Assembly: GCA_015680685.1 (NCBI GenBank)
Contig: MNCI01017563.1
Location: forward strand, 1 to 62,578
Direction: 5' to 3'
DNA: 62,578 nucleotides
From: Gnetum montanum
Lineage: Eukaryota; Streptophyta; Gnetopsida; Gnetales; Gnetaceae
Of the stretch, positions 31,433 to 43,375 are shown piece after piece. The notes beneath the pieces were generated by a model. The model was given only the letters and a program-made list of their open reading frames with translations. It had not been told where the DNA came from and searched no databases. The position numbers and the translations under genes are program-made. The stretch's first letter is position 1. Each line of letters opens with the position of its first letter.

Positions 31433-33546
31433 GAGTTTTTGTGTTAATGATTGTAATAGTCTTTCTATGTGTTTATGTTCATGTTTTGTTGTCAAGCTTT
31501 TATGTACGCTTTGCTTGGATTGTGGTGGAAATGACTAATTGGAATAGTAATAAATTTGTTGACCTAATTTTTGTATGTATTATGATTAAATATTTAAATA
31601 ATTTATCCCTAAAAAATATGCTTTAAAATACATGCTATAAATGTTTTTTAAAAATAGTAAATATATGGGAAAAAAAAATATTTTTTGTTCAATTTCAACA
31701 AAGATGTTGAGAAACAAAAGAAAAATAGAGGACAATACTCTAAGGTGTGTCTCAAGAGCTAAAATAGGTATGTTGAGATGTAAATGATTTGAAGAAGGAA
31801 GGAAAAAGAATGCTCATTACTAAGGAACTTGACCTATTAATCAAGTTCGAAAAACTTGACTGATGAATTAGGGATATTATGTGCAAATATCATAGATTTA
31901 TATTTTATGTTTTTATTTCATCTACATGTGATGCATTGTTATTTTTAGTTTAAAATATTATAGTAAAAGTACCCTCTCCATGGCTGTAGAATGATCATGT
32001 GATGACTTTTCAAGGCTCATAAGATGATGGAAAAATTCACACCATTGATGACTTGAAAAAGAAGGTGTCTTATTTGATTATGTATCCTAAACTGTCCTTA
32101 TCATGAATCTATTTTGAAAATTCTTTCCTTGCATCTTATGAAAATTCTAAATGATACAAAGATAGATAATATGCTTGAATTTTTTGTAATTATTAAGAGG
32201 AATTAAACCTGAGGTCTAGCAAAATTTGAATTCTAAAATATCAAAAAAATTGTTAATTTAGGAATTGAACCTGCAACTTGTGAATATACATATTTTATTA
32301 ATTTTTGATAGTAATCATGAAAATAATTAAACTCATAACTTATTAGTATGGAAAAAAAGAACATTAAAAAGAAAGGAAACAAAAAAAAGTTCCCAAGAAA
32401 GAGTTAGTTACAAGAAACCATTCATTATTATTTATCCTACCTATAAATAGGGAGAGGAGGAGAGGACCCTAAAACACACAAGGCAAGCCTAGTTAAGAAA
32501 GATAGAAAAAAAAAGGATACATGAAGACGAAGTGTGGCTAGAAGGGAGAGAAGAGTATGTCTACTAAAGGAGATAGTAGGAAGAAAGAAAACCAATGCTC
32601 TATAACAATCGAATATTCTAATAATTCCTCCTAGTAAGCAAGATATGTAAGTAAAGAGATAAAAAACTCCATCTCTTTTATGTTTGATAATGGACAGTAA
32701 GTGTTGATTTTCTCAACTTCTTTTCTTGCTTGCTTAACCACCTTCATAATGCTTGTATGAAATTATCAAGATTGTTGATGTAAGCTTGGATTATTGAAAT
32801 CTTTATTTCTTTTTTGGATCTTTTCACCCATCCTTTGCACTTTCACATCTAAATGACTTGGATGAGAGTTGTTAATGTAATGATTTAGAAACACCCATAA
32901 TGATTTGGGGCATTTTTGGCAAAATATTGCCAACAGGAACCAAGGATCCTTGATATGAGGATTAATATCATTGGTAGAAAGTGAGAGTATGCTTGGGCCC
33001 ATGGATAATTGTGAGTGTTTTAGAATTGTTGAATTATTGGGTTTTGATTTTTATTTCATTGATGAACCCTCCTCCTTTATATGCGTACATATTGGATCTA
33101 AATCTTGATATATATCTTTTTTCTCTACGTCTTCTCAATTATGATTTTGATATCTTTCTATAAATTGATGGAGTGGGGGAAAACCTAGGATGTTAATTTA
33201 TGGTCATGAACTATCTATTCTCTGGTATTGAGCATATGAATTGCTTGATTAAATGATTAATGATAACATGGTTACAAGAGTTAAATTCAAATCATCTTGT
33301 TTTTTGTATTGCTAGAAATTATAAAATATTATTATGTAATTGAGAAAATCTAAGATTATTAATTTATTTGCTTTGGTGATCATTTCTTTGGTTTACAAAT
33401 GTGTAAATGATCTTGATTAGATGTTTTCTTTTTGGTTGAATAAAAAAAGTTTTATTTTTTAAATCTAATGAATCTTGCAAAAATATTTGAGTATGACAAT
33501 TTCTATTTAAAATTATATCTTAATTCTTAAAATTAATATTGATTGA
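31433..33546. other. AT-rich region without genes; probable LTR sequence of element I
   Basis: No coding region is recognised. A TATA-type promoter (CTATAAATAGGGAGAGGAGG at about 32442-32461) is followed by an A/G-rich leader, as in LTR R regions. Because the solo LTR at 33547 lies in sequence that continues to the element I primer-binding site at 34501, part of this region is probably the long 5' LTR of element I. Small open frames are not convincing. Confidence 0.5.
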
Positions 33547-34324
33547 TGATGGGACGCGATATCGCATGGGCCGCAATATTGCAGTGCATCGTCAAATCTA
33601 TAAATAAGAGGTGGCTCTTCCTTATTTCTCATTCTAGGCCTAGACCGTAGCGAAACTCTGGCAGTTTGATCCCTCCAGAGATAGAATAATTTCCTTGTGC
33701 CCACAGTAGGAGCTCCAAAGTAAACGGATCTTTATTCAAGCAAATATTGTACCTGAACACAAGTTTGTGTACGGAAATAAAGAAGAACTTCTTGGATAAA
33801 CCTTGCAGTGCATGGAATAGGCTAAATAGGAATTTATTTACTATTATTTATTATTTACCATTTAAATGCTTTTTTAGTAATTAATTCTTCCTCAACCCTT
33901 CTCTCCTAGTTAAGTGCTTTAGTATGACCACTTCGAGCACGTGCATTACGCTTGGTGATCCCAGCAATGACTAGCGTTTGGTAACCAAGGTTGCATTGGT
34001 TTAGGGTGTCAATGGTAAGTGGGAATGGATGCTGATGCTAGGTTAATTCAGACTTAGTTAGTTAGTTAAAGTCCATAATTAGTCTCTTCACCCTTCACAT
34101 TATCAGCATAGTAGATGAAACCAAAAAGACATAAAAATCATATACCTTAGGCTTACTTAACCATACAACCGTGATAAATACAAGTAAGTCTGGGAAGACA
34201 ACGAATAATTAACCTTAAGTGTTCCATAAGGCATGTAGGCACTTAGTCTGCAGAGTTCGACTGGATCACGTGTGCTACGCTCATATTCATATGGTTGAGT
34301 GTAGGGGTACCTCGCGACTCATCA
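33547..34324 (+). repeat. Solo LTR with 5-bp target-site duplication
   Basis: A complete 778-bp LTR of the A/E family, TGATGGGACGCGATATCGC to GTACCTCGCGACTCATCA. It is flanked by ATTGA on both sides (33542-33546 and 34325-34329). No element body adjoins it, so it is the product of LTR-LTR recombination after insertion. TATAAATA is at 33600-33607. CG sites are better kept than in other LTRs here, suggesting a younger insertion. It lies inside the probable 5' LTR of element I. Confidence 0.92.
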
Positions 34325-34500
34325 ATTGACCTATTACAAAACTAAATCTTGGAATTGTTAATTTTGTTTTAATTTTATATGTTAATGTCAATTTGATTAT
34401 TCTAGAAAGAAAGTCACTTATGCATTTTCTTCTTTCAACTAGCTTTTCTTTTGGTGGCTTTAGGTGTTAGCTCTTGCTCCCTATGAATGGGTATTACATT

Positions 34501-34515
34501 TTGGTATCAAAGAGC
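34501..34515 (+). promoter_or_regulatory. Element I primer-binding site, initiator tRNA-Met type, with insertion
   Basis: TTGGTATCAAAGAGC resembles the standard TGGTATCAGAGC with an extra AA before GAGC. It follows an LTR end (ATTACA) by two bases. Confidence 0.68.
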
Positions 34516-34599
34516 TAGGTTTGAATTTCTTTTACTTTCCTTCAAACCTCTTATGAAGTTTGATTTTGTGCATTGTTTGATGTGGTGTTGGTCTATCTT

Positions 34600-35720
34600 T
34601 CATATGGCTAAATTGAGAAGAAATGACCTTTGAATAGTAAGTACCATGAAGACTTACATGAAGAATAAGTGTAGTGGAAGTTCTAGCAACTAAGAGAATG
34701 AGCCTCCTCAACATTAACAAGAGGCCATTATAGCACTTGCCCATTATGTCACTTTGCTTACTATAGCTATACCTTAAAATATATGCCAATAGCATAGAAT
34801 CATGAGGAAAATAAGGTAGGATAGTATCAAAATGAGATGAATACTGGTGTTTTCAAGTTGCAAGAATTTATGAAGTACAAGCCACCATCANTGTTTTCAA
34901 GTTGCAAGAATTTATGAAGTACAAGCCACCATCATTTGATGGAGTTTCAAGTGAAGAGAAAACTAAATCCTGGCTATTTAGGATGAAAGATTTGTTTGAA
35001 CTATTACATACAAATTTCAAAGAAAAAGTTCATCTTGCAACTCATGTTTTGACAGGTGATGCTGCCAATTTGAGTAGAATTGAAAAAGCATAATTTCATA
35101 ATGAAGGTGTTGAATGTAATGGATTTGTACAATTGTTTAGAATAAGATATATTTCAAAAGCACTTGTGGAAAAAAGAAGATTGGAATACTTGCACCTATA
35201 GCAAGGGTCCAAGAATGTGGCTAAATATGTATGTGATTTTGTTAATTTAATGATGTAGGCACCAGAAATTTTAGAATACATGAGAATTAGAGACTTTATG
35301 AATGGATGCATCCTTTAGCCTAAGAAAAAGTTAATTTGTTTGAGTTAGATAACTTATTAATAGTTATCAATAAAGCTAAAATTGTGGAAGCTAAATTCAT
35401 TAGGAAGAAGGAATTGCTATCAACAAACTAGAAAGGAATTGATGTTGTGGGAAAATCACAAAGGAAGGATAAATTTAATAGCAAAAATTTTGAGAAATCC
35501 ACCATAGTATCTCAAAAACCTAAGCAACAATTTAAAGTACCAGGAAGTCAATCATTAGATGGAAAATGGTTTAATAAAAGAAATCAAATGGGAATGAAAC
35601 AAAGTGAAGGATCAACCCGTAGAGGGCCAAGGAAAGGTTTTTGGACATGTGGAGGAGCCCATTTTTAGGCTTAATGCCTACAAACAAAGACTCTCAAAGA
35701 AAAAGGACAAACATCTCTAG
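34600..35720 (+). pseudogene. gag: Element I gag
   Basis: Capsid-type gag. FMKYKPPSFDGVSSEEKTKSW and LFRMKDLFELLHTNFKEKV lie at 34902-35093. LFRIRYISKALVEKRRLEY and SKNVAKYVCDFVNL follow near 35135-35250. The basic region at 35447-35668 ends in a decayed zinc knuckle, TCGGAHF.A.C, with the first Cys lost. An artificial 43-bp duplicate around the N at 34891 interrupts the N-terminal part. In-frame stops occur at several expected Gln, Arg and Trp codons. Confidence 0.78.
34848..34934. other. Assembly join with direct duplicate
   Basis: The 43 bases at 34848-34890 are repeated exactly at 34892-34934, separated by one N. This is an unmerged contig overlap. Removing one copy restores a plausible reading through the gag N-terminus. 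Confidence 0.88.
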
Positions 35721-36880
35721 CCACTAGCTAGCAAGCTTCTCATCAATTATATGCTACCACAAATGTTCTAGTAGGAGTGCAATACAAAGAATTAGTTCAA
35801 GAAACAATAGGTATCATTTATTCTTAGTTTCTTACCATTCTTTTTGAAAGTGGATCAAAAAATTCATTTATATCATATTCTTTGATTAAAAGATTAGAGA
35901 GTGAATTCATCTCTTACCATATATGGAAAAGGTGGAATTAGCTTTAGGTGATCATAAAGTTTAAGAATATTTTGTGCCTACTTGTGAGATAAAAATCATG
36001 AATTAGCCTTTATGTTATGGACTTCCTTGTTATGAATTTGGGATCATACAATGTGGTTGATGAAAAATAAGGTAAAAATTAATTGTGGACAAAATTGCAT
36101 AGAAATTAACAATGGAGAGATAAACTAGAAAATTTTTTTATCAACCTTGGGATTGCTCAAGAAACATTATTTCTGAAAAAAAAAAATGGTGCAAGAGATG
36201 CAAATAGAAAAAGAAACAATTTTGGTTAGAATGTATGCAACTAATAGTGATACTAATTGTCAATGGGAGAAAACTTCGTTGGACTATCTAGTTATGGATG
36301 AATTCAAAGATATGTTTGCTAATGAGTTACCAGGTATGCCACCAAAAAGAAAAGTAGAGTTTGGGATTGAAACTGTTCTAAGGAGTGCTCAAACTTCAAA
36401 GGCATCATATAGAATGTCACTAGCTGAGATGCATGAGTTAAAAACCTAACTTGAAGAACTATTGAAGAATGGATTCATTAGGCATAGTGTGTTACCATGG
36501 GGAGTACCGGTTCTATTCATGAAGAAGAAAGATGGAACCTTACAACTTTGCATTGATTATCGACAACTAAACAAGATGGCTATTAAGAATAAATATCCTC
36601 TTCCAAGGATCCATGACCTTTTTGATCAGCTCAAACAAGTAAAGATATTTTCAAAAATTGATTTAAAGTCAGAATATTATCAACTAAGAATTAGAAAATA
36701 AGACATTTCAAAAATAGCCTTTCGAACAACGTATGGACATTATGAATTCACTATTATGCCTTTTGGTCTAACTAATGCACTTGTTGCCTTTATGAGCATG
36801 ATGAATCAGATTTTTCAGCTAATTTTGAACTAGTTTATATTAGTGTTTATAGATGATATTTTAATTTATTCTAAGACAAT
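35721..36880 (+). pseudogene. Element I protease and reverse transcriptase (N-terminal two-thirds)
   Basis: The protease region (about 35800-36100) is badly damaged; ILFESGSKNSFISYSL is the expected active-site block, with the catalytic Asp now Glu. RT starts near 36270 (DYLVMDEFKDMFANELPGMP). It continues with [40 protein letters not shown] and [13 protein letters not shown], which keeps the first catalytic Asp. The last blocks are MPFGLTNA and FIDDILIYS, with both catalytic Asp residues intact. Stops are few (36448, 36700, 36830 area). The sequence leaves the family at 36884. Confidence 0.85.
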
Positions 36881-36884
36881 TAAT

Positions 36885-37649
36885 GTAACACCCCCATTAA
36901 TTATCCATAAAATATCTCATAAATAACTAATGGAGATCCTACCAAACCTCAAGGATCTAGTTTTAACCTTGATTTACTAATTCAAAGATAGCAGTAAAAT
37001 ATAGAAAATTTATTAATTAGAAGCATAAAGATAATAAAGTGTTATAGCATAAAATTTTTTTAAAACCTTGCATATATAATTAGATGGTATTTATTTAATG
37101 AAAATTAAAATTTTGTGCAGCCACAAAAGTTCAATGTTGAAAAATTTCACTATGTGCATCATAAAATACTACGTAAAATATTGATAGAAACGACACTTGT
37201 TTTGTTTAAACAGACATCTAGAAATAAAGTTATTAATGTTTGATATTTACTAAATTAAATGTTAAAAAATATTAATGTAAAATAAACAATATTAAATTTT
37301 TTCAAACATATTGCATGTGCTAAAATGAAAAATGTTCTTGGCAATCTTATAGTTCTAACGACATAGATAGAGAATTCATATCTATTATATTTTATTATTT
37401 ATTCACAAAAATAGATACATGGCTTAAGTAGTCCAAAAGTGTACATGGTTTCTATTTTACAAAATACATAGAAATTAGTTTTCAAGTTGAGAGGGTCCAT
37501 CTTGTAAAGAATTGGTCAATCTTTCATCCTATGTCCCTCCTTCCCATGCTTCCTTGTTTATTTTGGGCTATTTTCATCAAAATGTAGGAGGATTTAGGAC
37601 TCCTCAAATAAGAAAGGTTATTTTATTTCCCTCTTCATGAAGCATAAAG
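36885..37649. other. AT-rich segment starting with an LTR-like TGTAACACCC
   Basis: The break in element I RT begins TGTAACACCCCCATTAATTATCC, a common LTR start of plant retroelements. I recognise no matching LTR end or coding sequence. It is probably an LTR or a fragment that replaced the rest of element I. Similarity with the minus-strand TGTAACACCC at 57430 is limited to the first ten bases. Confidence 0.4.
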
Positions 37650-38945
37650 GTTCAAGGTCAAAAGTCTTAGGTTTTATTGGAGGCTAGGGGTAAGTGTATC
37701 ATTGCCAATGCTTAACTTGAGGCTACCATTGCTAAAAATTAGTGCCTAGTTATTAAAGTTATAGAATTACAAGGCCACCTTATTGATTCTAGAGTTCTTG
37801 GCCAAGTTGTAACCAAAGATGAAGCTTTTTTGTAGTATTAGGAAAAACTTAAAGTGGCCAAGAATGCTAAGGAGACTACAATGTTTGATGAGTCCCTAGA
37901 AGTAGTAATGACTTATAACACTAAAAAGGACTTATTAGAGATTTGCAAGAAAAATGCAGTTCTAACCAAGGATAACTATCTCCTACACAATGTTAAGCTC
38001 CAAAAGGACCACATTGTTGAATATATGAGATAATAGTAGGAGCATCTTGCCAACGTAACCATGGATCTGAGGAGGGTGATAGCAGAAAATTGTAATCTCT
38101 TAATGGAAACGGTCCATGCTCTTTGCCATAAATCTATAATCAAGATCGTCGCCTAGAAAAATGAGGCCCTAAAATTTGAAAGGGTTAAGAATCATTATAG
38201 GAACTAGGTTAGCCTTAAAAAAGAGATTAAATTGGTGAAAGCAAAAATCAACAAGGCCTTCTAATAGCTCCAACAAGGAGATGATGTGTGGCAGCCCATC
38301 TTTGATGGGATGAACATGTGTAATAAGCTAGAAATTTGCCTCAAGGAGCTGAAAATTGAAGAGTTGATGGAGTACATGTAGCTTGCCAAGCTCTCTTATA
38401 TAAACTTGGTAATGTTAATTGTGGGGAGGCCAAGGTTAGAATTGGAGAAGTAAGTGGCCAGCTTGTACCTATTGTATGAGGCTAAGTTGAAGCATCATAA
38501 GGAGACAAAGAAAAAGTTAGAAATGGCCAATGATGAACTTGAAGTCCTCAAAGCTTGATTCATAAGTTAAAAATCAATGATTGATGACCTAGCTAGAAGA
38601 ATGAGTGATTACCGGGAGCTGTAGAATGCTATTTAAACATTTGACATTGAAATTAAACAATTTTCTACCTAGTATGTTAACATGAAGGAATTGTTTCTTG
38701 CAATGTCCTATTTGTGGGATGTCCCAATACTAGCCTGCATTGGTGATGCTACATGAACTGTGTACAATCCCTAGGGTAAGGAGGAGAAGAAAGCATTGCT
38801 GGATGCTTTCCATCTTCCACCAGTAGTTGGAACTGTAGTTGGACAACCATAACTACCAGAACCTCAACCACAATAGCTGCATGCACTAGAGGTAGGAGAA
38901 GGTCCTTCAACACCTCAAGAAACTTCACCGCCTAGGACTATTTGA
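37650..38945 (+). pseudogene. Accessory ORF (aORF), copy F, N-terminally truncated
   Basis: About 420 codons of decayed coiled coil matching copies E and G. Shared blocks include VVTKDEAF near 37820, RRVIAENCNLLMETVHALCH near 38075-38130, FERVKNHYRN near 38180, YM.LAKLSYINLVMLIVGRPR near 38370-38430, MSDYRELQNAI-like near 38600, and LAMSYLWDVPIL near 38700. It then ends with a Pro/Gln-rich tail (EGPSTPQETSPPRTI). The N-terminal plant-transposon-like domain and any promoter block are missing. Most stops replace Gln codons. The LTR at 39195 follows after 250 bp of non-coding sequence. Confidence 0.68.
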
Positions 38946-39194
38946 TTTTCTCCTCATCTTCAACTTGTGAGAGGGGTTTTACTATCAATTTTTGTAACAA
39001 TGTTCAATTTTGTTATCATAAACACTAATTTTTATAAAATTTGTTAATTCGTACACTTGGACACTTACTGTCAATTAAGTCTATGTGCGTGTCTCTCATT
39101 CAGTCAATAATCCCATACCTTTCCAAAATTTTGTAAAGAACATGTTCCTCCTTTTGTTCACTTAAGGACAATTTTTCATTTATTCATGGGGGTA

Positions 39195-40043
39195 TGATGA
39201 ATCACAGTTGATTGGACTGTGTCAATGTGAATGTATCGACATGTAACCATTGATGCATGGTTTGATGCATCGATGTATACGCATCGACGCAATGTGTTGT
39301 CTTACCCATATAAATGCATGCACATGTTGCATTTATGATAGTCATGTTAAGTAGCATACCAAACTCTTGTAGTTTGTTTCTTTCAAAGTTAGAATATTTT
39401 CTAGGTACTCATAGTAGGAGTTGAGAGGTATACAGATCTTCAATCAAGCATTGATGTACCTAGACACTTGAGTATGAACAACAATAAAAATGAGCTTTCT
39501 TAATAAACCTTGCAGCACTTGGACTTAGCACAATAGTTACTTAATGCATTTACTATTCATGAAATTTGTGTTAATGCATTTAATTAATTAATTAATTAAT
39601 TAATAACAAGTAATTAATGCACATATGTACAACCATCTCGAGCATACATTAACACTTGGTAATCCCAGTAGCACTTGCGCTTGGTAACCTAGTAGCATTA
39701 CAATGTAATCCGGATGTGTATGATGGATGGAAATGGATACTTATGTTAGGATTAGTTAGGCAATAATTAGTTACTAGATTAGTTAGCATTAAATTACTTT
39801 ATTTTTACACTTAGGTGAATTAAATGAAAAATATAAAAATGATACAAATCATATGCCTTAGTTACACTTAACCATACTATCATGCCTCACAAGTGGAATT
39901 GGGAAGATAATGATCATGTCCTTGAGATTTGCTGCCTAGATCAAGTGTATTTAGAGAGCTAAAGTCTAAGGAATTTGACCAGATCACTTAGTGAACATTA
40001 GTGATTTGTATAGTTGGGAATAGGGATTGTTCACTACTAATCA
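39195..40043 (+). repeat. Element F 3' LTR
   Basis: 849 bp, TGATGAATCACAG to CTACTAATCA, preceded by CATGGGGGTA. U3 is rich in GATGCATCGATG and CGCATCGACGC inverted repeats upstream of CATATAAATG (about 39308-39317). It shares the internal CTTGGTAATCCCAGTAGC motif with the A/E LTRs. TTAATTAATTAA simple repeats occur at 39580-39604. It is followed directly by 3'UTR-like sequence of element J. Confidence 0.8.
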
Positions 40044-41027
40044 ATCATGTTTCTAAATTTTTTTTTATATGTATAATGAACCATTTTATGTTTGTAATAA
40101 GGACACCACTTGATTTTTGTTGTCATAGTACACTCATAATTTTGTCGTGTAATGTCAGTTAGTTAGTCGATGTAATCCTACTAATTTTGTAATTAAAGTA
40201 TATCTATGTTTTATAACTTGAGGATGGGTTTTGAGTTGGTCATGGAGGTATAATAAAGATAAAAAATTCAATTGTGTTTAGGATGGAATAGTATATCTAT
40301 TCATGCGTTGAAGCATGTATGTAGGTGTATTTATTGCTTTTTCCTATATATGTGTGTGAACTGTGATACATTAATAACATCTTTTGCTAATAGTGTAGCC
40401 AAAAATTTATAGTTTCTTTTTGTAATTTTGTAGTAGTCAATGAGTGCTAACAACATGATCTAGAGTAATAATTCAAGTGGTTTTACTTGGATGTAATCAT
40501 CATTGGTAGTAAAGACTAAGACTCATTATAGTACCTTGACTTACATTAGAATCCTATTTTTAATTTGTTACTCTTCTTGCTATTTATTAATGTTTATTGG
40601 AATAATTTTTGCATTTTCATACATTGTAGGTAATGAAATTAGTTAGTTAACTCAATTTTCCTAGTGATTAGCTAACTTAGTAACTTAATGGTTAATACAC
40701 AAATCTAGGAATATGCCCAAAAGATTGATAGAGTAGACACTTATTGTTATAGATTTGATCAAGATTTACTTTTATTTTTAGTTAATTTATATTTTAAGTA
40801 ATTTATATAATTAGCAATAATGAGTAAAACAACATCATTAATCATACATCTTGGTTGCACTTAATCATTTGATCAAGGTTACTACAAGTGTAATTAGGAA
40901 GGTAGTGACTTGCGATCTAACTTGACTACACTAGACAATCCACCTAGTCTATTTACAAGTTATGATACAATTCAGTACGATGATTGTAGATTATATGGTT
41001 AAACATTGAACATACTTGCTACTCATA
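40044..41027 (+). repeat. Element J: 3'UTR remnant and decayed 3' LTR
   Basis: The first 200 bp resemble the 3'UTR before the E 3' LTR (GTAATC, TTATAACTTGAGGATGGGTT). A decayed polypurine junction, CATGGAGGTA, lies at 40241-40250. The LTR then runs from TAATAAAGAT (TGATG with G-to-A changes) at 40251 to CTACTCATA at 41027. It is more diverged than the F LTR next to it, consistent with F having inserted into older J. Confidence 0.65.
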
Positions 41028-41984
41028 AATGATGCTCTAGTATCAGCTAAGATAATTGAAGAAGTAATAACTCAAAGGAATGATAATGATCCAAAATGAC
41101 TTAACTTTTGAAAAGGGCAACTACATAATAATCACATTGAATGCTTAAGGCATATTTTTTCCATTAAGATACTATAGAAAATTTGTTGGATATATATGTT
41201 ATCTATATAACATATATATTTTTTTCTTAAACAGAATGCATTATACATGTGAATGTGCATCGTTGATTTTTATATTTTCTTTTTTTAAATGAAAATTTCA
41301 TTTTTAATATTTTTTTAAAACCATTAACATTTTTTTATAATTTCATTAATATTTTCCCTCCTTTAACTAATACCTCTCTGTTTAAATGCTTCCAACATGC
41401 ACAACAACACTTCAAATCAAATTCCATTTGAACTTGCAGAACTCTTATTTATCACTTTACCTAATCATATACTAATATCATTTATGAGATTCACTAATCA
41501 TAGTCATCTATTTCATATACCAAAACTTTCACAATATTTTAGCAAACTTAAAAATGTGAAATATCGAGAACTGTAACTTTGACTCTAGTGAATTAAGAGT
41601 AAAAAATAAGACTTTTGAATCTTCCAAACACATTGGTAAGGTCAAATTCTAGGTAGGACATCATCCTAAAGTACTTTTTAAACAAAAATTATTTATGTAA
41701 TGTTTAATCATAACTAAAAATGAACTCTAAATGCTAATTAAATGACAAAAAGTGACAAGGGATATGATATAGGTAAGGTTGGGGTCCAAAATTTGCTGCA
41801 TGAACATAGAATTACATAATCACATGTGCATAATAAAAATAAAATATGCCTAACCAAATGTGCATATGAAAACATAAATGTGCATAACTAAATTTTCATA
41901 ATAAAAATTGAATGTACTTAATTACCACCAATTGGCTGGTCACAGTTTGACAACTGTCGTGCTTTGTAGGATGACTTGTAGAGA
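41028..41984. other. AT-rich region without recognisable genes
   Basis: I see no domain and no convincing ORF. T- and A-rich low-complexity sequence dominates, especially at 41200-41350. It may include 5' sequence of element H, but I found no LTR end or primer-binding site. Confidence 0.5.
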
Positions 41985-43375
41985 ATGATAGAACAAGGCC
42001 AACTAGTGCTCAACATGGCAAGTCAATCCAACATAAACGATGCCTCCTATGTCATAAACTCTAGTAGCATAGGTGGCAAACACAAACTTGTGCAACAACC
42101 TTTTGTGATCCGTGTGCCTCCTAACAAGGCAAAGGTCCCCATAGCCTCCACAAGTAAGAGGCCTTTCTTTTTTATCAAAGTGCCACCTCAGGCACCCACA
42201 ACACCCTTTGTGGTCAAGGTTCCACAGGGATCATCTATTAAGATGTTAAACTAGCATGATGCAGTAACAACAACTGCTAAGCAACCTTTTGTCATCAAGG
42301 TGCCACAACGAGTTGGTCACACAGCTCCTAAACTACCCTTTGTCATAAGGGTGCCACAATGTGATGGCCCCTCACCTACCTAAAGCCCAACAATGGGCAA
42401 TTTCTCAATCTCTCCTCCCTTGAGGGTTGACCCCACTAGCAACCCGAGTAGGCCTACCAAATGGCAACGCAAGAGGACAAATGAGCATCTTGCAACCCCC
42501 ATGGTGGAAGCAGAGGCCATAGCTAGCAAGAAACAACCAAACACTGGGGCTCCTACCCCCAAGTAGGACAAGAAAACCAAGCCAAGGTTTGCTCCATGAG
42601 AGATTTGTCTTTCAAGACACATGGAGAAAGTCAAGGCCAACACAACAGCTAATGATAAGGACTTCATAGTTGCACTAACCCAAGTGAAACAAATGCTCAA
42701 GCAAAAGAATACAACATTGAGCTTGTACGACCTATTCATGACTTCATCTACTCATTGCCAAGAATTGGCTCAAATCTTGGCATCCATTTCTATTATGGAG
42801 GAAATCCTTGTAGATCAGGCATCTATTCGTGCAATGATGTTGCCCCCTACACCACAAGAATTGAGTTCAACATCCCTAGTGTTCTGCGACAATGTAGTCA
42901 AAGTTAACCCCGAATGACGAGATTTCACTACAACTTCACTATCCATTAACATACATGTTGGGCAATGCACCATCTATAGAGTGCATGTCAATGATGGAGC
43001 AGCAACGAACATGATCTTGTACTTCATCATCGACAAACTAGGCCTAGAAAATGAAATCAGGCCAATCAAAACCATGTGTCTAAAATCCTTCAACAGATCA
43101 CGTGTCATTGTGAAGGGTACAATCAAGCTAGCCTTTGTGATAGGAGAGCAATTCCCCACTAGTGCAAATTTCATTGTCATAGAGGAGATGCCAGGTTTCA
43201 ACATGATTCTAGACAGGCCTTGGCTAGCCCAACTAAGGACGATCTCTTCTCCCATCCACCAAGAAATCCACCTTTCATATAAAGGTGGTTAAGTTATCAT
43301 CCATGGTGATAACACTTCCTCTTCAATTATCCATAACATATACATGGTGTAAGTTTTGAAACAGGAGTTGCTTGG
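41985..43375 (+). pseudogene. Element H gag C-terminal region and protease (Tat/Ogre-like)
   Basis: The upstream part (41985-42600) has repeated motifs of the type PFVI[KR]VP (PFVIRVPPNK, PFVVKVPQGS, PFVIKVPQR, PFVIRVPQC), a proline-rich linker. The second part has TTLSLYDLFMTSSTHCQEL, the block that precedes protease in Tat/Ogre elements. The retropepsin at 42981-43292 shows VNDGAATNMILYFIIDKLGL then GFNMILDRPWLAQL. The catalytic Asp-Gly is preceded by Asn, as VNDGAA in place of the usual VDxGS. It ends HQEIHLSYKGG near 43288. No RT follows. Confidence 0.72.

Larger units (their letters stand above)
34330..36884 (+). mobile_element. Element I: Tekay/Del-like chromovirus, cut within RT
   Basis: Plus-strand order: LTR tail ending near 34498 (TTACA), primer-binding site, gag, protease and RT. 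The body stops at 36884, just after the RT catalytic box, where TGTAACACCCCC starts a different sequence. RNase H, integrase and the 3' LTR are absent. RT wording ([26 protein letters not shown]) is typical of the Tekay/Del lineage. Confidence 0.82.

Noticed and set aside
36885-36905. TGTAACACCC at 36885 and at 57430 (minus) as paired LTRs of one element
   Set aside because: Only the first ten bases agree; the following sequences do not align.
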